The notes beneath the pieces are model-generated. The model did no database searches. It saw only the letters and a list, made by a program, of their open reading frames with translations, and was not told the origin of the DNA. A DNA stretch of 55,155 nt from an uncultured Christensenella sp. (GTDB lineage Bacteria > Bacillota > Clostridia > Christensenellales > UBA3700): positions 1 to 55,155 of the forward strand of contig CAJUEA010000005.1 in the NCBI GenBank assembly GCA_910584975.1, read 5' to 3'. Shown in pieces: positions 51,655 to 55,155 of this stretch. Numbering within the stretch: position 1 is the first letter of the stretch; each line of letters opens with the position of its first letter. The position numbers were made by a program, and so were the translations under genes.

Positions 51655-52359
51655 ATGATTAACATAGCAATTTGCGATGATGAAGAAAGTTACAGGCAAG
51701 AAATTGAGGCTCTAGTAAATCAGAGCGAAAAAGCAAAGCATATTTTTGTTGAAAAGTTTGCAAATGGTAAGGCATTACTAAGTAGCAACAGAAAGTATGA
51801 TGTTGTGATTTTGGATATTGAATTACCAGACGGATTAGGCGTAAATGTAGCAAACTTGTTAAGAAAGAGAAATGTTGATTTGATAGTAATTTTTGTGACT
51901 AACTACACGCAATATATTTCTGAAGCTTTCAAGGTGATGCCTTTTCAGTATTTGACAAAACCCATTGATAAAAAATTATTTTTGGATGAAATTAATAGAG
52001 CTTTAAAGCAGTTTTATTCATTAAAAAGTCAAGTGGCATTTTCTTGGAACAAAGAAGAGTTGTGTGTAAATATTAAAAATATAGTTTATTTGGAATGCTA
52101 TTCAAGAAAAATCAAACTAAAAATGATTGACGGCAAGGAATATTTTACAAGAACTAGTCTTTTGCAATGCGAAGAAGAGCTGTCAATTTATGATTTTATA
52201 AGAATACATAATGGATTTTTGTTGAATTTGCGATACTTGAATGGCATTGATAGGTATACTGCAGATATAGCAAATGGAGAAAAATTGCCAATAAGTAAAA
52301 AATATATTAAAGAATTGCGTGGTAAATTTACAAGTGAATGGCATGGTGTTAGATTATGA
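51655..52359 (+). CDS. agrA: LytTR-family response regulator, AgrA-like
   Basis: 234 residues. A receiver domain (1-120) has the acidic pair CDDEE, the phosphoacceptor D54 in VVILDIELPDG, and the conserved FVTNYT and Lys in YLTKPIDKK. The LytTR DNA-binding domain covers about 135-230 (IVYLECYSRKIKLKMIDGKE, then FIRIHNGFLLNLRYL). The gene overlaps the kinase gene by 4 bp (ATGA), so they form a two-component pair. The ATG follows GAGGATGACAAG. It is most likely the transcription factor for the agr regulon, and the shared elements at 48926 and 51474 are candidate targets. Confidence 0.88.
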   Translation: MINIAICDDEESYRQEIEALVNQSEKAKHIFVEKFANGKALLSSNRKYDVVILDIELPDGLGVNVANLLRKRNVDLIVIFVTNYTQYISEAFKVMPFQYLTKPIDKKLFLDEINRALKQFYSLKSQVAFSWNKEELCVNIKNIVYLECYSRKIKLKMIDGKEYFTRTSLLQCEEELSIYDFIRIHNGFLLNLRYLNGIDRYTADIANGEKLPISKKYIKELRGKFTSEWHGVRL

Positions 52360-53618
52360 TTTTTATAAAATTTCTTGTAAATCTTATGTCATCACTATTA
52401 CAAGCAATTATTATAGACGAAATTTTTAAAACATACGGATGCAGAAGATTTGAAAACAAATGGTTGTATTTTGTTGTGGGAATACTTTACGCTATTATAA
52501 ATTCAATAATTGGTAGTTTTGTGCCAATTCAAATTGTTTTTGTTATATGTGGAATGATTTTGCTTGTAATATTTTCATTAATGTATAAAATATATTTTTG
52601 GAAAAGAGCTTTGTTTTTAGTGTTGTTATGTGTTTTGTTTGTGATTATTGAAATGCTGACAGGTTTAATCATGTGTGCTGTTTACAATCAAAATATTGAA
52701 GATATTCAAACGAATATAGGGTTATACATTCTAGCTGCAGTAAGTTCAAAAATAGTTTTGCTGGGACTTTTAAAAATTATCAATCATTTTACAAATAACA
52801 AAATAGTAAAATTATATTGGCAAACAATAGTTATGTTGCTTATAATGCCAATTTCATCCTTCTTTGTTTTATCGGTATTATCTTATTTCGTGTTTAATAT
52901 AAATGATAAGATGTATGTGCTGATGGTTATTTTCTCAGAAACAATGTTATTGTTCAGCAATTTAATTGTATTTTTTGTGTTCGATTTTTTGGAAAAACAA
53001 AAATTAAAAGAACTGGAAATTTCACAGCAAGCCATGCAGTTGGAAATGGAAAAGCAATATTATTGTGATTTAACGCAAAAGTACAAAAATTCTAATAAAA
53101 CTTATCATGATTTAAAGCATAAATTGTATGCAATTGACAAGTTGCTTGATTCCGATTTAAATTTGGCAAAAAACGAAATTAAAAATGTTTGCAGTATAGT
53201 AGAAAGTGCAAAAAGCATTTGCTACACAAATAATGATTCAATAGATTCTCTTTTGAATGCAAAAATAAATTCGGCAAAAGACAAAGGAATTGCAGTGAAA
53301 ATTACAAGTATATTATCGGATTTTACCGATTACAATGTGATGGATATTTGTGTTTTGTTAGGCAATATTTTTGACAATGCTATAAAAGCAACAAAAGTCA
53401 ATGAATGCATAAATTTAATTTTAAAACAATCGCTTAATCATTTAATAATCAAAATGTCCAATCCTATTAATGATAGCAAAATTATCGCTAAAAATGAAAG
53501 AAATAATTTTGTTCATGGTTATGGGTTGAAAAGCGTTCAAGAAATCACACAAAATTATAATGGATTTTTTCAAAATAAAGTTGAAGATGGACATTTTATT
53601 ATATCAATTTTGTTATGA
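52356..53618 (+). CDS. agrC: AgrC-like sensor histidine kinase
   Basis: 420 residues. Six to seven membrane helices fill residues 1-210, the peptide-sensing domain. A coiled region (EKQKLKELEISQQAMQLEME) leads to the phosphoacceptor helix with H251 in YHDLKHKLYAIDKLL. The ATP-binding GHKL domain has LLGNIFDNAIKATK (N box) and the G box in HGYGLKSV, and the C-terminus is short. The HPK10-type layout is that of AgrC/FsrC kinases sensing thiolactone or lactone peptides. It overlaps the response regulator. A strong terminator follows 12 nt after the stop, so agrB-agrD must be expressed separately. Confidence 0.88.
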   Translation: MIFIKFLVNLMSSLLQAIIIDEIFKTYGCRRFENKWLYFVVGILYAIINSIIGSFVPIQIVFVICGMILLVIFSLMYKIYFWKRALFLVLLCVLFVIIEMLTGLIMCAVYNQNIEDIQTNIGLYILAAVSSKIVLLGLLKIINHFTNNKIVKLYWQTIVMLLIMPISSFFVLSVLSYFVFNINDKMYVLMVIFSETMLLFSNLIVFFVFDFLEKQKLKELEISQQAMQLEMEKQYYCDLTQKYKNSNKTYHDLKHKLYAIDKLLDSDLNLAKNEIKNVCSIVESAKSICYTNNDSIDSLLNAKINSAKDKGIAVKITSILSDFTDYNVMDICVLLGNIFDNAIKATKVNECINLILKQSLNHLIIKMSNPINDSKIIAKNERNNFVHGYGLKSVQEITQNYNGFFQNKVEDGHFIISILL

Positions 53619-53630
53619 TATAAATTTATG

Positions 53631-53662
53631 AAAGCAGAGGGAAGACACTCTGTTTTTTTTTT
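53631..53662 (+). terminator. Terminator between agrC and agrB
   Basis: AAAGCAGAG with CTCTGTTTT, a 9-bp stem (one G-U), an 8-nt loop and ten T. Confidence 0.85.
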
Positions 53663-53814
53663 GCAAACATAAAAAATAATATTTTTATTTTTGTTGAAAA
53701 CAAATTTATTTGATTGATTAAAATATTAAAACATATGAGCAAGTCGAATTCTGACTGAATAATTGGCAAAATTACCCAAAACTGCAATATAAATCTCCAA
53801 TTATGCATTTAATA

Positions 53815-53843
53815 TTGCTTTTTGTGGTTTTATTTGTTGTAAT
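53815..53843 (+). promoter_or_regulatory. Possible agrB promoter
   Basis: TTGCTT (53815-53820), a 17-bp spacer, TGTAAT (53838-53843). Weak alone, but a promoter is needed because a terminator separates agrB from agrC. Confidence 0.4.
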
Positions 53844-53865
53844 ATACTGGCTGGAGGAGCTGATA

Positions 53866-54495
53866 ATGTTGCATAAACTATCTCAAAAAATAACTGATCA
53901 TTATGTGAAAAAAAATAAAATTGATGACAGTGAAAGAGATGTTTATGAATATTGCTTTGAGGTGCTATTATCAACATTTTTAAACTTGCTGGCGATAATT
54001 ATTCTGGCTGTTGCAACTGGATTATATTTGGAAACTTTATGCTTTACAATAAGTTTTATGACATTGCGTGGCACGGCAGGTGGTTATCACGCAAAAACAC
54101 ATTGGGGTTGTTTTTTGATATTAATGCTTGTTTATGCGATCTTTGCGATAACATTATTTTTTATACCAAAAGATATATTAAGATTTTTGAGCATAGGATT
54201 TGCAACAGTTGGTGGCATTGCAATTTTGATTTTGTCGCCGGTGGATAATGTTAACAATCAATTTACCATTGAGCAAACAAAAAAATATAAAAGAAAAACA
54301 ATTGTGTTTATGGCTGTTTTTCTTGTGGCTTATGTGATTATGATTTTCTTTGATGTAACTATCAGATATGCGTATTCAATAAGTTTTGTGATGTTAGCAG
54401 TGTCAATATCATTATTTGTTGGGTGGATAAAAAATTTGATTTATGAAAAAAATAATGGAATCCGCGTGATAGAATGGGTAAATAGTGATGATTAA
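53866..54495 (+). CDS. agrB: AgrB-type peptide-processing membrane protease
   Basis: 209 residues. The catalytic motif LRGTAGGYHAKTHWGC holds H75 and C82, in line with H77 and C84 of Staphylococcus aureus AgrB. Membrane helices surround it. AgrB cleaves the C-terminus of AgrD and forms the thiolactone. I chose the ATG at 53866, 8 nt after GGAGG and matching the family start (MLHKLSQKITDHYVK). The frame from 53803 runs over the promoter. agrD follows 113 nt later. Confidence 0.92.
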   Translation: MLHKLSQKITDHYVKKNKIDDSERDVYEYCFEVLLSTFLNLLAIIILAVATGLYLETLCFTISFMTLRGTAGGYHAKTHWGCFLILMLVYAIFAITLFFIPKDILRFLSIGFATVGGIAILILSPVDNVNNQFTIEQTKKYKRKTIVFMAVFLVAYVIMIFFDVTIRYAYSISFVMLAVSISLFVGWIKNLIYEKNNGIRVIEWVNSDD

Positions 54496-54608
54496 ATTGA
54501 TTTATTAATTGTGATTTTTTTGATTTTATTTAAAAATTAATGCGTTTTTATATTTGTCAAATTAGTTTGCATTTTGTAAGTAAATATGTTGAATAAGGAG
54601 GGCTTAAA

Positions 54609-54755
54609 ATGGAAAAGAATGTTAATGAACAAAAAAAAGGTATTATGCCAAAAGTTGCTCGTAGTCTTGGCGAGAAGTCTGTCAGCACTTTTTGTTTTTG
54701 GTGGTTTAATCAGCCTAAAATTCCAGCTAGTATGAAAAAAATTGATAAAAATTAA
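54609..54755 (+). CDS. agrD: AgrD autoinducing peptide precursor
   Basis: A 48-residue precursor: an amphipathic N-terminal leader (KGIMPKVARSLGEKS), the core STFCFWWF, and a polar C-terminal recognition tail NQPKIPASMKKIDKN. Processing by AgrB is expected after F33, giving a 5-residue thiolactone ring between C29 and F33 (CFWWF) with a short Ser/Thr/Phe exocyclic tail. The first Pro of the tail fits the family pattern (x-P-x-x-P). GGAGGG lies 6 nt before the ATG. A terminator follows. The highly aromatic ring resembles clostridial autoinducers. Trimming of the exocyclic tail cannot be read from the sequence. Confidence 0.9.
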   Translation: MEKNVNEQKKGIMPKVARSLGEKSVSTFCFWWFNQPKIPASMKKIDKN

Positions 54756-54784
54756 GTTGTGCTGACAAATGATTATAGTGATTT

Positions 54785-54824
54785 CAATGCATTGACTGGT
54801 TATCAATGCATTGGGGTTTTTATT
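54785..54824 (+). terminator. Terminator of agrBD
   Basis: CAATGCATTGA/TCAATGCATTG, an 11-bp perfect stem with a 7-nt loop, then GGGG and a T-rich tail. A TTGCAATT-AA-AATTGCAA palindrome follows at 54831-54848. Confidence 0.85.
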
Positions 54825-54896
54825 TCGTTTTTGCAATTAAAATTGCAAGAAAAAATATGAAAATTAAATTAAAAAAATACAATATAGGAGTAAGAA

Positions 54897-55155
54897 ATGA
54901 AGAAAATGAAAATAGTAGTGGTGGATGGTGACGCACGAGTATGTGAGATGGCAAAGAGAGGGTTGGAAAGTGAGGAAATGGAAGTGGTTGGAACGGCTAA
55001 CAATGGAGTAGAGTGTCTTGAGTTGTTGAAAAACAACGAAGTGGATGTTGTGCTAACAGAGCTTATGTTGCCAGCAATGGACGGATATATGCTAATTGAC
55101 AAAATCAATAATAGTGCGAGAGGAAATAAGCCAAAAGTGTTTGTAATGACAAGTA
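54897..55155 (+). CDS. Spo0A-like response regulator, receiver domain only in window (3' partial)
   Basis: 86 residues are visible before the edge. The sequence is receiver-like: KMKIVVVDGDARV at the N-terminus, then NNGVECLELLKNNEVD, which is close to Spo0A (NGQECL...), and VVLTELMLPAMDGYMLI. The phosphoacceptor Asp is E55 (VLTELMLP instead of VLLDLMLP), and the second acidic-pair Asp is G11. The T/S at 85 is intact. AGGAG lies 6 nt before the ATG. Without the C-terminus Spo0A cannot be confirmed; other receivers are possible. It could be a phosphorylation-independent variant. Confidence 0.6.
   Translation, partial: MKKMKIVVVDGDARVCEMAKRGLESEEMEVVGTANNGVECLELLKNNEVDVVLTELMLPAMDGYMLIDKINNSARGNKPKVFVMTS

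Noticed and set aside
53803..53865. Longer N-terminus for AgrB
   Set aside because: The extra 21 residues overlap the probable promoter and precede a GGAGG site that fits the ATG at 53866.
1..55155. tRNA or rRNA genes, CRISPR arrays, prophage or insertion-sequence genes
   Set aside because: None seen on either strand. Repeats are short and irregular, and no transposase or integrase frames exist in the window.

Overview
The window looks like a chromosomal segment of an AT-rich, anaerobic, probably spore-forming Clostridia-type Firmicute. The pointers are the SCIFF peptide with its radical-SAM maturase, an oxygen-sensitive class III ribonucleotide reductase (NrdD/NrdG), formate-tetrahydrofolate ligase, Veg, a SPOCS+LysM protein of the SipL type, a SAM-I riboswitch, an agr peptide quorum-sensing locus and a Spo0A-like receiver at the right edge. 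Almost everything is on the + strand; only nrdD-nrdG and an XRE regulator are on the - strand. Many genes carry textbook TTGACA-17-TATAAT promoters and AGGAGG ribosome binding sites.

Layout. 1-890: the end of a secreted dockerin-like protein, then a cluster of inverted intergenic repeats. 890-7622: rarA, an ABC exporter pair, ruvX with a DUF1292 protein, a sugar acetyltransferase and an unknown membrane protein. 7801-10794: veg, the SPOCS-LysM protein and ispE. 11062-15453: the SCIFF peptide, its maturase, secD and secF. 15906-19509: a DUF1858 protein, fhs and glnS. 20228-27766: rpoB-rpoC, followed at once by a SAM-I riboswitch that controls metK (28141). 29413-38581: recD2, comF, secA, prfB, a second acetyltransferase and tsaD. 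38781-43864: the str operon (rpsL, rpsG, fusA) behind a roughly 390-nt structured leader, then tuf with its own promoter. 44242-45337: an XRE regulator divergent from a PH-domain membrane protein. 45584-48374 (-): nrdD-nrdG with NrdR-type boxes.

The most interesting part is 48900-55155. A cassette of an ECF-like sigma factor, a secreted papain/C39-like protein and a single-pass membrane protein placed like an anti-sigma factor lies directly before an agr locus (LytTR regulator, AgrC-like kinase, AgrB, and a 48-residue AgrD with a predicted CFWWF thiolactone ring). Both transcription units are preceded by the same roughly 35-bp promoter-like element at identical internal spacing, so the secreted-protein cassette may belong to the quorum-sensing regulon. 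The agr locus is followed by a Spo0A-like receiver whose phosphoacceptor aspartate is replaced by glutamate.

Other points of note are the long structured rpsL leader, a native K88R in ribosomal protein S12, a recurring AAAATCGGTATTAA motif that is always in the same orientation, and an eight-cysteine tail on the DUF1292 protein. All product calls come from reading the sequence; no database search was run.
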